This document shows, piece after piece, positions 23,216 through 31,025 of a DNA stretch of 31,025 nt (positions within the stretch are counted from its first letter, which is position 1; each line of letters begins with the position of its first letter). Made by a program: the position numbers and the translations under genes. The stretch covers positions 1 to 31,025 of the forward strand of contig JADFXO010000005.1 of assembly GCA_015233485.1 (NCBI GenBank). Reading direction: 5' to 3'. The notes under the pieces are model-generated. The model worked only from the letters and a program-made list of their open reading frames with translations. It did not search any database and was not told the origin of the DNA. This DNA comes from Nitrospirota bacterium (GTDB lineage: Bacteria; Nitrospirota; Thermodesulfovibrionia; Thermodesulfovibrionales; Magnetobacteriaceae).

Positions 23216-25480
23216 ATGAAAATTCATGTAACTTTTTCGGGACTCGCCGCCGGCAACATAGGGGACGAGGCAATGATGAAGGGGTTCTTATCTCTCCACC
23301 CACTGCCCGATGGTACTACCATTGAGGTGTGGGACGCCAAATCCGAGGCCATCGTTCAACTGCCCTCCACGTACAGGTATATCAATTACTCTGATACAGA
23401 GGCATGTAACGCCGCCTCGCTCTCGGCAGATTATGTGCTGATAGTCGGGGCTACGATAGTCACCGATATGCTTGGCACAGAGTGGCCGCTTAATATACTT
23501 GGCGGCAAGTACGCCATCTGCCATGAACGAGGTATCCCCATTCACGCGGTCGGCATTGGTGTGGATAAGCTCCACTCAGATGAGGCCGCCGCATTGTTTA
23601 ACAGGGGATTTCTCCCCTTCGAAACATGGACGGTGCGCTCTGAAAGGAGCAGGAAAAACCTTTTCACCCTCGGCGTGCACCCGGGACGTGTCGTTGCGGC
23701 GGCAGACCTCGCATGGCTCACCCCAATGCGGGGGGTAGATAAACAGTGGGCTGCCCAATACCTCGCCGCTCTGGGCGTTAAAGAGGGCATACCCATCGTA
23801 GGCGTCAACATAGTCAACGAGAAGTGGAAAGACGACAACGCCATTAAAATGGCGGCGGCCACCGCCCTCGACTGGATATGCGCTGAGCTGAAGTGGCAGG
23901 TGGTTTTCTTTTGCAACGAGACCAGAGAGGGCGAATATTTCGATAAAGAGGCTGCCCGCGCCACGGCGGAGCTTATGAAGAACCGGCCAGTCATAGTGCC
24001 AAATAGGTATTTTACGCCGGAGCAGCAGATTGCGCTGCTTTCGTGCTGCAAACTGGCCATATCATGGCGTTATCATTTTACCGTTTTCAGCGCCCTGGGC
24101 GGTGCGCTTGCCATATCCGTTGTCAGGGGCGAGAAGTTAAGCGAACTTTCTGACGAACTCAACGGCCTTAATCTTGGAACACCCGAGGAGCTGACAAGTG
24201 AAAAGATCAGGGATTCTATTGTTCAGGCCATCGGTAATTACGCAACACTGAAATACAGGCAGGATGTCGCGGTTGACGCCCTCAGGCAGAGGTGCAGGTT
24301 TAACACTTATTTTATTGACAAACTCAGGCCGGACAGCACTCATCTGACTGTGGAGACCCTCCCCCCCGCGCCGTTTGGGTTGATCCGCTACAAAGAGGCC
24401 ATCATTGCCCCCCCCAAAGCCGGTAAAGAATACACCGTAACCGTAATTGTCTCCACATACATGTCCGGGGACTTTATAGGCGAATGCCTCAATGGCCTCA
24501 GAGGACAGACGATTTGGGAGGACATTGAGGTAATCGTAATCGACGCCGCCTCCCCGCAAAACGAGCAGGCAATCGTTACTGAGTTTCAAAAGGAAAATTC
24601 TAACGTTATGTATGTGAGAACCGGCCAAAAAGTTGGGATATACGCCGCGTGGAACATAGGGCTTAGGCTGGCCGGAGGCAGGTACATTACTGTGTTAAGC
24701 ACCAATGACAGACTTCGCCGCGATGCCCTTGAGATTATGTCGAAAACCCTTGACAATCGCCCGGATATAGCGCTCGTCTATGGCGATTCATATATGACGG
24801 GAACCTCGCACGAGAGCTTTGAGCACCACACGGGAAGCCCCGCGATGGTGTGGCCTGAGTACCAGTACGAAGATTTGCTAAAGGCCTGCCGCATAGGGCC
24901 TCATCCCATGTGGCGTAAATCGGCGTCTGTGCGAACAGGTTTTTTCGATGAGACATACACCGCAAACGGCGACCAGGAATACTGGCTTCGAATGGGTGAG
25001 CGCTTTGAGTTCCTCCACATCCCGGAGTTTGCCGGCCTCTATTGGCATAACCCGCAGTCTCTTTCCATGTGCGGCGGCATACCGGAGACCCACAGGGCGC
25101 AGTCCTTGTATCAGAAGCGCTATGTTGATAAGCTGAAACAGAGGGTTATTCTGACCGGAGCTGACCGGCCCCTGTATGTATGGGGCACCGGGCGGCTTGC
25201 CCTCATTACGAATCACATGCTGGCAGCCCTTGGCGTCCCTGTCAGCGGTTTTATCTGCGACGGCCCTGACAGTACGTTTGCGACATTGCCTGTTTTCGGC
25301 CAGGAGCTTATACTCGGACCCGGAAGTCAACGCCCGTTTATCGTAATCGCGGCCGAAGACGGCCATAAATCAATAAAACCCCTGCTTGCCGGTGCAGGAT
25401 ACATCGCCCGTGAGGACTTTTGGACAAATATCTATGAATTAAGTTGGGTATGGGACTTGCATAATCCAATTGAGCTGTAA
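23216..25480 (+). CDS. Three-domain polysaccharide pyruvyltransferase - GT2 glycosyltransferase - Rossmann protein
   Basis: A 754-residue protein with no TM segments. Residues 1-365 are a polysaccharide pyruvyltransferase domain, with AAGNIGDEAM (11-20) at the nucleotide-binding end and WRYHFTVFSALGG (284-296) resembling the conserved His region; the family adds ketal-linked pyruvate to sugars. Residues about 405-620 are a GT2 (GT-A) glycosyltransferase: VTVIVSTYMSGDF, VIDAASPQN, and STNDRLR (495-501) at the DxD position, with GDQEYWLRM (585-593) as the likely base region. Residues about 652-754 look like a small Rossmann domain (PLYVWGTGRLA). The product probably builds a pyruvylated surface glycan. 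Its stop is 3 nt before repeat copy B. Confidence 0.85.
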   Translation: MKIHVTFSGLAAGNIGDEAMMKGFLSLHPLPDGTTIEVWDAKSEAIVQLPSTYRYINYSDTEACNAASLSADYVLIVGATIVTDMLGTEWPLNILGGKYAICHERGIPIHAVGIGVDKLHSDEAAALFNRGFLPFETWTVRSERSRKNLFTLGVHPGRVVAAADLAWLTPMRGVDKQWAAQYLAALGVKEGIPIVGVNIVNEKWKDDNAIKMAAATALDWICAELKWQVVFFCNETREGEYFDKEAARATAELMKNRPVIVPNRYFTPEQQIALLSCCKLAISWRYHFTVFSALGGALAISVVRGEKLSELSDELNGLNLGTPEELTSEKIRDSIVQAIGNYATLKYRQDVAVDALRQRCRFNTYFIDKLRPDSTHLTVETLPPAPFGLIRYKEAIIAPPKAGKEYTVTVIVSTYMSGDFIGECLNGLRGQTIWEDIEVIVIDAASPQNEQAIVTEFQKENSNVMYVRTGQKVGIYAAWNIGLRLAGGRYITVLSTNDRLRRDALEIMSKTLDNRPDIALVYGDSYMTGTSHESFEHHTGSPAMVWPEYQYEDLLKACRIGPHPMWRKSASVRTGFFDETYTANGDQEYWLRMGERFEFLHIPEFAGLYWHNPQSLSMCGGIPETHRAQSLYQKRYVDKLKQRVILTGADRPLYVWGTGRLALITNHMLAALGVPVSGFICDGPDSTFATLPVFGQELILGPGSQRPFIVIAAEDGHKSIKPLLAGAGYIAREDFWTNIYELSWVWDLHNPIEL

Positions 25481-25483
25481 AAA

Positions 25484-25580
25484 ATTAACGACGAAGGGGG
25501 ATAATCCCCCTTCACCCCGTATTCTCGCACATGTTTTATCTTTTGAATTCCATCTGCCGCCCGTTGGCGGCTTCGGTACT
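25484..25580 (+). repeat. Two-hairpin dispersed repeat, copy B
   Basis: Same element and orientation as 762-858, ungapped, about 90% identical by my count. It occupies nearly the whole gap between two convergent genes: 3 nt after one stop and 4 nt before the other. Hairpin 1 stems are at 25493-25501 and 25505-25513 with a TAA loop. Hairpin 2 pairs GCCGCC (25556-25561) with GGCGGC (25566-25571) around CGTT, fully Watson-Crick here. Confidence 0.85.
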
Positions 25581-25584
25581 GGGG

Positions 25585-26679
25585 CTATAAAGACTGTAGT
25601 AAATCAATAACTTCCCTGACGACCTCATCTACCGTTATTTGAGTGAGGCATTTAACCGAATCACATGATGGTGTATAACCGAATTTCGTGCAGGGGCTGC
25701 ACAATAGGCGTTTATTTATAATCCTGTGTTTTTTCCCTAATGGCGCCCATTTCTTTTCGATGCCGCTACCGAAGAGGCATACCGTGGGCGTGCCAAGGGC
25801 GTATGCGATGTGCATAATGCCGCTGTCCGCACACACCAGCGCGCTTACAGATTTAAGAAGCGGCGCCGTGTCTTTTAGCGATGTGGCGCCGGTGAAATCT
25901 ACTGCCGCAGGGCAGTAACTTTTTATCATCAGGGCTTCTGATTTATCGGCCTGTGAGCCGATTATCAGGATATTAAATCCCCTGTCAAACAAGTGCTTCG
26001 CCATAAGACCGAAGTTCTCTCCACCCCATCTGCGTTCTTTCACAGACGCCCCGGGGGCAACCGCGATTGTCCTGCCGGTTTTGAAAATTTCAATATCTTT
26101 GGCCTCAATAAAGGGCTCACCGGATAAAAACACATCCGGTACACTGTCAACAGCTTTTACGCCGACGGCGGGCGCGATAAGGTTAAAAAAACTCCTCCCC
26201 TCGTAGTCGTCGTGGCTATAGGGAATTTTATGCGTAAAAAGTCCGCCTCTTTCGTTGGTGTTGAAGCCAATCCGTACACGCGCCCCCGTCAGATACGAGA
26301 TTACCGCCGAAAGCCTGTGCCACTGTTCGGTATCAATGACGGCGTCGTATGTGTTTCTCAGGCATTCAATAAGTCCCACCCCTCTGTCGTAGAGATAGAT
26401 TCGATTGATATCTCCTGATAACTGAAAAATCCCGTGATTCCTTTTCTCACAGAGGACATCTATCTGCACGCCGGGATGGAGGGTCTTGATTTGCTTTAAG
26501 GCCGGAAGCAGCAAGACCGCGTCACCTACCCCTCCGGGACGAATAACAAGGACTTTTCCTAACTGGCCGGGGGAAAGAACATCCATCGTTTGAATTATAT
26601 GTCCGAGACGCCTGATTATAGACACAAGGGCGCTGCCGGCCAAGCCGTCAACGGCCTTCAAAAACCTGATCTTGTCCAT
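25585..26679 (-). CDS. GT9 (heptosyltransferase-type) glycosyltransferase
   Basis: A 364-residue GT-B enzyme of family 9. N-terminal domain: VIRPGGVGDAVLLLPAL, the conserved phosphate-side loop. C-terminal domain: VAPGASVKERRW (family GxxxxxKxW) and CADSGIMHIAYALGTPTVCLFG, the ADP-heptose-binding region. A C-terminal Cys cluster (CSPCTKF then CDSVKCL) is common in GT9 proteins. The family transfers ADP-heptose to LPS core; the acceptor here is unknown. The frame extends 38 codons upstream, but the ATG at 26679 gives the normal start and a TATAAT box lies 7 nt before it. It stands convergent to the pyruvyltransferase gene and divergent from the membrane-protein gene. Confidence 0.9.
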   Translation of the reverse strand: MDKIRFLKAVDGLAGSALVSIIRRLGHIIQTMDVLSPGQLGKVLVIRPGGVGDAVLLLPALKQIKTLHPGVQIDVLCEKRNHGIFQLSGDINRIYLYDRGVGLIECLRNTYDAVIDTEQWHRLSAVISYLTGARVRIGFNTNERGGLFTHKIPYSHDDYEGRSFFNLIAPAVGVKAVDSVPDVFLSGEPFIEAKDIEIFKTGRTIAVAPGASVKERRWGGENFGLMAKHLFDRGFNILIIGSQADKSEALMIKSYCPAAVDFTGATSLKDTAPLLKSVSALVCADSGIMHIAYALGTPTVCLFGSGIEKKWAPLGKKHRIINKRLLCSPCTKFGYTPSCDSVKCLTQITVDEVVREVIDLLQSL

Positions 26680-26686
26680 GGCGCGT

Positions 26687-26715
26687 ATTATAACAAAATT
26701 ATACGGTAATACCAA
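26687..26715 (-). promoter_or_regulatory. Promoter abutting the GT9 start
   Basis: On the minus strand TTGGTA (26710-26715), a 17-bp spacer whose last bases are TGT, then TATAAT (26687-26692). Seven nt separate the box from the ATG at 26679, so the transcript is predicted to be leaderless. Confidence 0.65.
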
Positions 26716-26786
26716 GCTCTGGAAAACGCCATGATAGGCCATCCCGTGCTGCCTCACATGGAAATCTGCAATAGTGAAAAAAATAG

Positions 26787-26815
26787 TTGACAAGCTCCGG
26801 CGCTATATTTATACT
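26787..26815 (+). promoter_or_regulatory. Strong sigma70 promoter for the surface-glycan unit
   Basis: TTGACA (26787-26792), a 17-bp spacer, TATACT (26810-26815): 11 of 12 consensus bases. Transcription would start near 26822, leaving a leader of about 125 nt or more before the first gene, much longer than the leaderless genes in this window. Confidence 0.75.
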
Positions 26816-26861
26816 ACTTGGGGAGCGCGTGTGTTATGAAGACATGATTTTTCACCAGGCG

Positions 26862-26892
26862 GCTTTAAAACATGAGGCAGCTTTAAAACATG
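26862..26892 (+). repeat. 13-nt direct repeat in the leader of the glycan unit
   Basis: GCTTTAAAACATG occurs at 26862-26874 and 26880-26892 (18-nt period). It lies in the transcribed leader. Each copy carries an ATG, but neither opens a useful frame with a Shine-Dalgarno. The function, if any, is unknown. Confidence 0.5.
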
Positions 26893-26947
26893 GGTTATCG
26901 GCGGACAATACCGTCTTGCCAGTGTGCTGCCCAAGGTGTTGCTTAGG

Positions 26948-28744
26948 ATGTCTCAGGAGGATGTTTTATTTGTGCGGCGGTACCACCCATTGATAGAATA
27001 TATAAGAAACATTAGTGCTGGAAACAGAAAGACTATTTTTTTCTTGTCCTTATTACCGGTATTAATCTGCTTTATGTACATATGGTATTATGGGGTAAAC
27101 GTTCCATATTGGGATGAATGGGACAATTTTCCTCTGATCGATAAGGTTCTCACAGGTAACTTCAACTTTTCAATGTTTTATGACCAGTTCAATGAACATA
27201 GGATTGTCCTGCAAAGAGTTACCATGGTTATATTGGGGATTCTTTCCTCCTACAATACGAAAGTAGACATGTATTTTAGCCAGATAACTATGGTTATTAT
27301 GGTTTTTATTCTCTTCATTGAGTTTAAAAGATTATTGGGACAGAATTTCATGGCCCTTTTTGTTCCCATTCCTTATCTGGCATTTAGCCTGATGCAGGCG
27401 GTTAACACGTTGTATGCCATACAGGCGGTTGCGTATTATTCTGTCTTCTTCAGCGTGCTTACTTTTTATCTTATTTCGAGGCTTGATTACTGTGAAACAA
27501 GGGGTAAACTGATCTTACAATGTGCTTTACCGATTGCCAGCGCATTAGCAACTTCCTTTACATTCACATGCGGGCTGATGGTGTGGCCTGTGGGGTTTCT
27601 CCAGATTCTTATTTCCGGTATACAAAAGAGGTTGAAAATATTTATGTTGTGTGTATGGCCGATTATGGGTGCCGCCACCTTTTTATTATACTTTTCAAAC
27701 TATACACATCCCACGGGGTCACCTCCCGCTATGATTTTTTTTAAATATCCTCTGCAAGGATTAACATACTTTTCTTATCTATTAGGCAACATTCTATATG
27801 CCGGAAGGATGGTTAACCTCATCGCCGGTATTTTCATTGTCTTAGCCGCTTTTTTGTTGTTTATCTCTATCCCTTTTAATAAATTACCCAGATACTCTTT
27901 TTGGATAGCCTCTTTCACCTATTCTTTTCTCGCTATATTCGCGATCGCGTTTGGCCGTTCAACTCTGGATTTTGAATATCTTTATTTGCCCATCAGATAC
28001 ACTACGTATGGGGTTGTGGGTCCTATAAGCCTGTACGTGATGTATATAGGCGCTGTATCTGATGAGTCTTCCAACACATCAATAAGATATTCAAAACTTG
28101 TAAAGTGCGTGTTTATCGTCTTGTTTGCAGTGATATGTTCAAGCATTATTCCTTCTTATGAGAGTGGGTATTCACAAGGGGTATTTTGGAAAGGACACAG
28201 GGAAAAGGTCGCCTACTACACTTATACATATAAAATGCAGTCGGACGAAAACTTGAAGATAGTACATCCTGACCCGATGATCGTCAGAAAATATGCCCCT
28301 ATTTTGGAGAATAGAAAATATAGTGTATTTACAAATCCTTATTTGCCCCCTTTGGATAAACTAACAAGCGCCAATTGCACAACCACAGGTTTTTATACAA
28401 TAAATGCAGCTCAGCCTAATGCCCATGGGCAGCTTTTTACAATAGATGATAAACAGCGTTATCTATCTATAATAGGGTGGGCTATCGACGATTTAAAAAA
28501 AGACATTGCCGGAGGCGTTTATATAAAAATAGACGATAAATTGTTTCCCGCCCTTTATGGTTTAGACAGGGTCGATGTTGCCGAGCATTTAAAAATTAAT
28601 AACTATAGGTATACTGGCTACAACATAGAGATACCTGTTTCATTAATTGAAAAGGGAACTCACAAACTATCCGTTTTAGTTTTGACAAATGACAAAAAAC
28701 ACTATTTTGTCCCAAGTGTTGAAGTAATCGTCAATCGGGCATGA
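26948..28744 (+). CDS. Polytopic membrane protein, GT-C glycosyltransferase-like
   Basis: About 598 residues with roughly ten or more TM helices in the first two thirds (first near FFLSLLPVLICFMYIW), then a soluble C-terminal domain of about 190 residues. The first extracytoplasmic loop has VPYWDEWDNF, an Asp/Glu-rich motif in the position of the catalytic acid of GT-C glycosyltransferases that use lipid-linked sugars. Family assignment is tentative. The start is uncertain: GTG 26924, ATG 26948 or GTG 26972; a GGAGG at 26956-26960 would serve 26972 with an 11-nt gap. It overlaps the next gene by 4 nt (ATGA), so it is the first gene of a coupled unit. Confidence 0.75.
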   Translation: MSQEDVLFVRRYHPLIEYIRNISAGNRKTIFFLSLLPVLICFMYIWYYGVNVPYWDEWDNFPLIDKVLTGNFNFSMFYDQFNEHRIVLQRVTMVILGILSSYNTKVDMYFSQITMVIMVFILFIEFKRLLGQNFMALFVPIPYLAFSLMQAVNTLYAIQAVAYYSVFFSVLTFYLISRLDYCETRGKLILQCALPIASALATSFTFTCGLMVWPVGFLQILISGIQKRLKIFMLCVWPIMGAATFLLYFSNYTHPTGSPPAMIFFKYPLQGLTYFSYLLGNILYAGRMVNLIAGIFIVLAAFLLFISIPFNKLPRYSFWIASFTYSFLAIFAIAFGRSTLDFEYLYLPIRYTTYGVVGPISLYVMYIGAVSDESSNTSIRYSKLVKCVFIVLFAVICSSIIPSYESGYSQGVFWKGHREKVAYYTYTYKMQSDENLKIVHPDPMIVRKYAPILENRKYSVFTNPYLPPLDKLTSANCTTTGFYTINAAQPNAHGQLFTIDDKQRYLSIIGWAIDDLKKDIAGGVYIKIDDKLFPALYGLDRVDVAEHLKINNYRYTGYNIEIPVSLIEKGTHKLSVLVLTNDKKHYFVPSVEVIVNRA

Positions 28745-29805
28745 TTATGGACAATACTTCGGGGATTCGTTATATAGGCATTGATTATTTAAGGGCTTTT
28801 TTTTCAATCTGCGTTGTGGTATGGCACGAAAATGGATTTACCCAGCCTGATATTAACAACTATATGGAATTCTCAAGGCATGCCTTTAGCGTTTCTGATT
28901 TCATGAATTACCACGTCTTATTAGCTGCAGTGCCTTCATTCTTTCTTATCTCTTCTTTTTTGTATATTGCCAAAAACAGGACTACGGCATATCTGAAACA
29001 AAGAGTGTATAACCTCTGCTTATTAACTTTATTCTGGGCTGTGTTACTAACAGTTTATGCATATAATTACAATGGGTTGTATGAGCTGGTACCTAAATCC
29101 CCGGGGGAAGCGGCTGTCATATTCTTAACGGCGGGCAGCACACCATATTATTTTTTTATAAGTCTTTGTTTTGTGACAATACTAACTCACTTTGCAAATA
29201 AATTATCTACCCGGGCGAACATAGTCCTGTTACTGATTTCCCTGTTTATATTAACGTTCTCACCTTTTATTGCAATCAAGGCCAAATCGTGGTATTTGAC
29301 CGTTTTTTGGAATCCCATGAATTTTCTCTCCTATCCTTTTGCAGCGATAGTTATTTATCGATTTCATAATCAGCTGCATGAACTTAAAAAACGATACCAG
29401 TGGGGTATATTCATACTCCTGATAGTGATCGCGGCATTAGCCGCCATTTCTGAATGGAGATATTATTTGGATCCTATCTTTTTATGTGGACAGAAGATTG
29501 CATTACCCGTATATACACGCCCGTCTGTCCTGATATCTTCGGCTGCATTTTTGTTAACACCTTTATTAATCGGGTTTCCATCTAATCCTATCATCAGTTT
29601 CATGTCAAAATACTCTATGGCTCTGTATTGTTTACACGCGTTTTCTTTTCGTATTCTCTACAATCCCGCACACTTTCCATCTTTAAGTAAATCGATATGG
29701 ATTGTAATCATGCTTTCTATTGGACTCAGTTATCTAATGGCCATCGCTCTAAGGGTATTTATAAAGGATAAATATATTATAACCGTTAATAACGGCAGCT
29801 CATGA
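28741..29805 (+). CDS. Acyltransferase family 3 membrane protein
   Basis: A 354-residue integral membrane protein with about ten predicted helices. The N-terminus YIGIDYLRAFFSICVVVWHE carries the family signature: an R after DYLR and a His in WHE, the proposed catalytic residue of the AT3 domain. Members O-acylate (often O-acetylate) sugars of exopolysaccharide, LPS or Nod factors. The start ATG at 28741 overlaps the stop of the previous gene (ATGA); a second ATG at 28747 is also possible. It fits with the neighbours as a decorating enzyme for the same glycan. Confidence 0.88.
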   Translation: MIMDNTSGIRYIGIDYLRAFFSICVVVWHENGFTQPDINNYMEFSRHAFSVSDFMNYHVLLAAVPSFFLISSFLYIAKNRTTAYLKQRVYNLCLLTLFWAVLLTVYAYNYNGLYELVPKSPGEAAVIFLTAGSTPYYFFISLCFVTILTHFANKLSTRANIVLLLISLFILTFSPFIAIKAKSWYLTVFWNPMNFLSYPFAAIVIYRFHNQLHELKKRYQWGIFILLIVIAALAAISEWRYYLDPIFLCGQKIALPVYTRPSVLISSAAFLLTPLLIGFPSNPIISFMSKYSMALYCLHAFSFRILYNPAHFPSLSKSIWIVIMLSIGLSYLMAIALRVFIKDKYIITVNNGSS

Positions 29806-29807
29806 TA

Positions 29808-29821
29808 GCGGCGCTCGCCGC
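29808..29821 (+). promoter_or_regulatory. Small GC-rich hairpin between glycan genes
   Basis: GCGGC (29808-29812) and GCCGC (29817-29821) form a 5-bp stem (6 with a tight loop) directly after the acyltransferase stop and about 17 nt before the next ribosome-binding site. No T tract follows. It may modulate expression of the downstream gene. Confidence 0.3.
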
Positions 29822-29851
29822 CATATAGCCGGGCAAGAAGGAGAAAGTAAC

Positions 29852-30748
29852 TTGATTAGATGCACAAGATGTAATTACACGATGACAGAAGTAAAAAACG
29901 AGGGAGGCCGCACAACAAGGCTCCTTTGTAGTGATTGCGGCCATGAGATATCATTGTCTGGCGGGCTGCTTTCATTTCACCCTGTTTTACCATCCGCAAC
30001 CGGCGGCGGCATAGACGAAACACTTAATGAATACTACTCTAAGAATGAGGACAAGCACTTCTGGTTTATAGCAAGAAAGGATTTCATAAAAACAATCTGT
30101 GATATGTATATTAAACAAAGCGGCAAGATAATAGAAATAGGAGCCGCAACAGGTTATATCACGAGGCATTTGATTGCCGAAGGTTATAAGGATATCTCAA
30201 TTGGAGATCTCAATTCAGACAGTTTCAACTACAGCGACGACAAAGGAATCATGAACAGATACCAGTTTGACCTCACAAAATCGCCCTTTGTCGGGCATTT
30301 CGACGCGGTCTTTATGTTCGATGTCCTGGAACATATAGACGACGCCGAACTCTCTGTAAAAAAGGCCTGCGAAATGTTAACCCCACAGGGGAGAATTGTT
30401 ATAACCGTGCCGGCTCACATGTGGCTTTGGAGCAAACATGACGCCCTTGTATCCCATAAGAAAAGGTATGAACTCGATCAAGTAGTGCAACTTCTTAGAC
30501 GTAACGGTTTTAAGATATTGAAAGCCACCGCTTTCTTTGCCTCTATACTGCCTCTTTTGTATCTTAGGAAATATATAGATAAAGACACTGGGCGTGTCTC
30601 TAAGGCCGATGTTGCGTATAGATATAAGATAAACCCCGCTGTAAACCGTATGCTTGATAAAATACTTCATTTGGAGTGTAAATTACTGAACAGGGTATCG
30701 CTGAAATATGGCGGAAGCCTGATTGTGGTGGGGGAAAGGCTCAATTAG
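29852..30748 (+). CDS. SAM-dependent methyltransferase with N-terminal zinc ribbon
   Basis: A 298-residue protein. Residues 1-40 form a zinc-ribbon-like knuckle: CTRC (4-7) and CSDC (26-29). A class I methyltransferase follows: motif I IIEIGAATGYITRHL, the acidic end of strand 2 in GDLNSDS, and FDAVFMFDVLEHIDDA, the typical Methyltransf_11/12 strand-4 motif. The start is TTG at 29852 with AAGGAG about 8 nt upstream. Proteins of this layout are often found in polysaccharide or lipid-glycan clusters and methylate a sugar or lipid head group; that is inferred from context. It is the last gene of the plus-strand unit. Confidence 0.85.
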   Translation: MIRCTRCNYTMTEVKNEGGRTTRLLCSDCGHEISLSGGLLSFHPVLPSATGGGIDETLNEYYSKNEDKHFWFIARKDFIKTICDMYIKQSGKIIEIGAATGYITRHLIAEGYKDISIGDLNSDSFNYSDDKGIMNRYQFDLTKSPFVGHFDAVFMFDVLEHIDDAELSVKKACEMLTPQGRIVITVPAHMWLWSKHDALVSHKKRYELDQVVQLLRRNGFKILKATAFFASILPLLYLRKYIDKDTGRVSKADVAYRYKINPAVNRMLDKILHLECKLLNRVSLKYGGSLIVVGERLN

Positions 30749-30853
30749 GCGGGCGCACAAGTATTTGAGCGGCGGAAAGAATCACGTTGGATTTATTCTG
30801 GCCTTAAAACCAAGGAGGGACAGGGCAAATCAAATAATTCTGGACAATTATGA

Positions 30854-31025
30854 ATCGACAGTAGTGTAGTGCTATGGCGTGAAGAGTGGGTAGCACTTTT
30901 AAGTTTTTCAGCTGCGGCATGGAAATGCAAAGCACGAGACGAGTGGATAGGTTGGGATTATCGGTATCAGTATGACAATCTGAAGCTGGTAAGCAATAAC
31001 AGCCGATTTGTGATTCTGCCTGATT
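30854..31025 (+). pseudogene. DruA/DUF4338-family fragment, 5'-degenerate, runs off the window
   Basis: From 30854 to the window end one frame is open and reads VLWREEWVALLSFSAAAW, then ARDEWIGWDYRY, then NNSRFVILPD, the characteristic central segment of DUF4338 (Druantia DruA-like, also found in transposon-associated proteins). A stop at 30851 lies just upstream, and the family's usual N-terminal ~100 residues are not present in this frame. The frame ending at the TAG 30867-30869 is open from at least 30750 but does not resemble the family. So the gene is 5'-truncated or frameshifted, unless GTG 30869 is a true start. The rest lies beyond the window. Confidence 0.55.

Noticed and set aside
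26787..26993. 68-codon open frame with several Cys upstream of the GT-C-like gene
   Set aside because: It begins inside the -35 box of a strong promoter on the same strand, has no Shine-Dalgarno, and overlaps the more plausible downstream gene.

Overview
The window looks like chromosomal DNA of a free-living Gram-negative, probably anaerobic or microaerophilic bacterium. Evidence: lipobox lipoproteins, a GT9 heptosyltransferase-type enzyme, a rubrerythrin-like protein, FdhD, and a large phosphorelay kinase with an HD-GYP protein. Gene content and style remind me of Nitrospirota or deltaproteobacterial-type lineages, but that is a low-confidence impression; no marker here settles the phylum. 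No tRNA, rRNA or CRISPR array was seen.

Layout. (1) 1-2520, housekeeping: 3' part of rpsT, a secreted chagasin-like protease inhibitor, and argS on the minus strand. (2) 2721-4181: a GAF-HATPase-PilZ protein, i.e. a kinase-type ATPase fused to a c-di-GMP sensor. (3) 4292-8278, minus-strand operon read nadE > lipoprotein > rubrerythrin-like > rsmI > purN, with overlapping or abutting genes. (4) 8408-10417, plus strand: a lipoprotein, then a two-gene AT-rich module (ClpP/SDH-type serine peptidase plus an 80-aa Cys-tailed protein) with its own strong promoter. (5) 10420-18538, minus strand: fdhD > beta-lactamase/NamZ fusion > HD-GYP protein > BarA-like hybrid kinase. (6) 18746-22392, accessory and defence-flavoured: an AbiEii-like nucleotidyltransferase with a small partner, a PHP phosphoesterase with an unlisted 50-aa Cys-rich gene in front of it, and a DNA methyltransferase fused to an Mrr-like nuclease domain. 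(7) 22460-30748, cell-surface glycan genes: methyltransferase, a three-domain pyruvyltransferase/GT2 protein, GT9 transferase, a GT-C-like membrane protein, acyltransferase 3, and a Zn-ribbon methyltransferase. (8) 30854-31025: the start of a DruA-family (DUF4338) fragment running off the edge.

Two cross-cutting patterns stand out. First, five transcription-unit-leading genes (nadE, fdhD, the 50-aa Cys-rich gene, the methyltransferase-nuclease and the GT9 gene) have a TATAAT-like -10 box only 6-9 nt before the start codon, which predicts leaderless mRNAs; other units (8408, 9259, 26948) have ordinary leaders or Shine-Dalgarno sites. Second, a ~97-bp two-hairpin element occurs twice, about 25 kb apart, in the same orientation and each time filling the gap between two convergent genes.

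How the genes may work together: regions 2 and 5 hold c-di-GMP and phosphorelay signalling, region 5 also holds a peptidoglycan-recycling fusion enzyme, and region 7 would build and decorate a surface polysaccharide or lipid-linked glycan. The accessory segment (6) and the 9259-10417 module look inserted relative to their neighbours, judged by base composition by eye; no composition statistic was computed.
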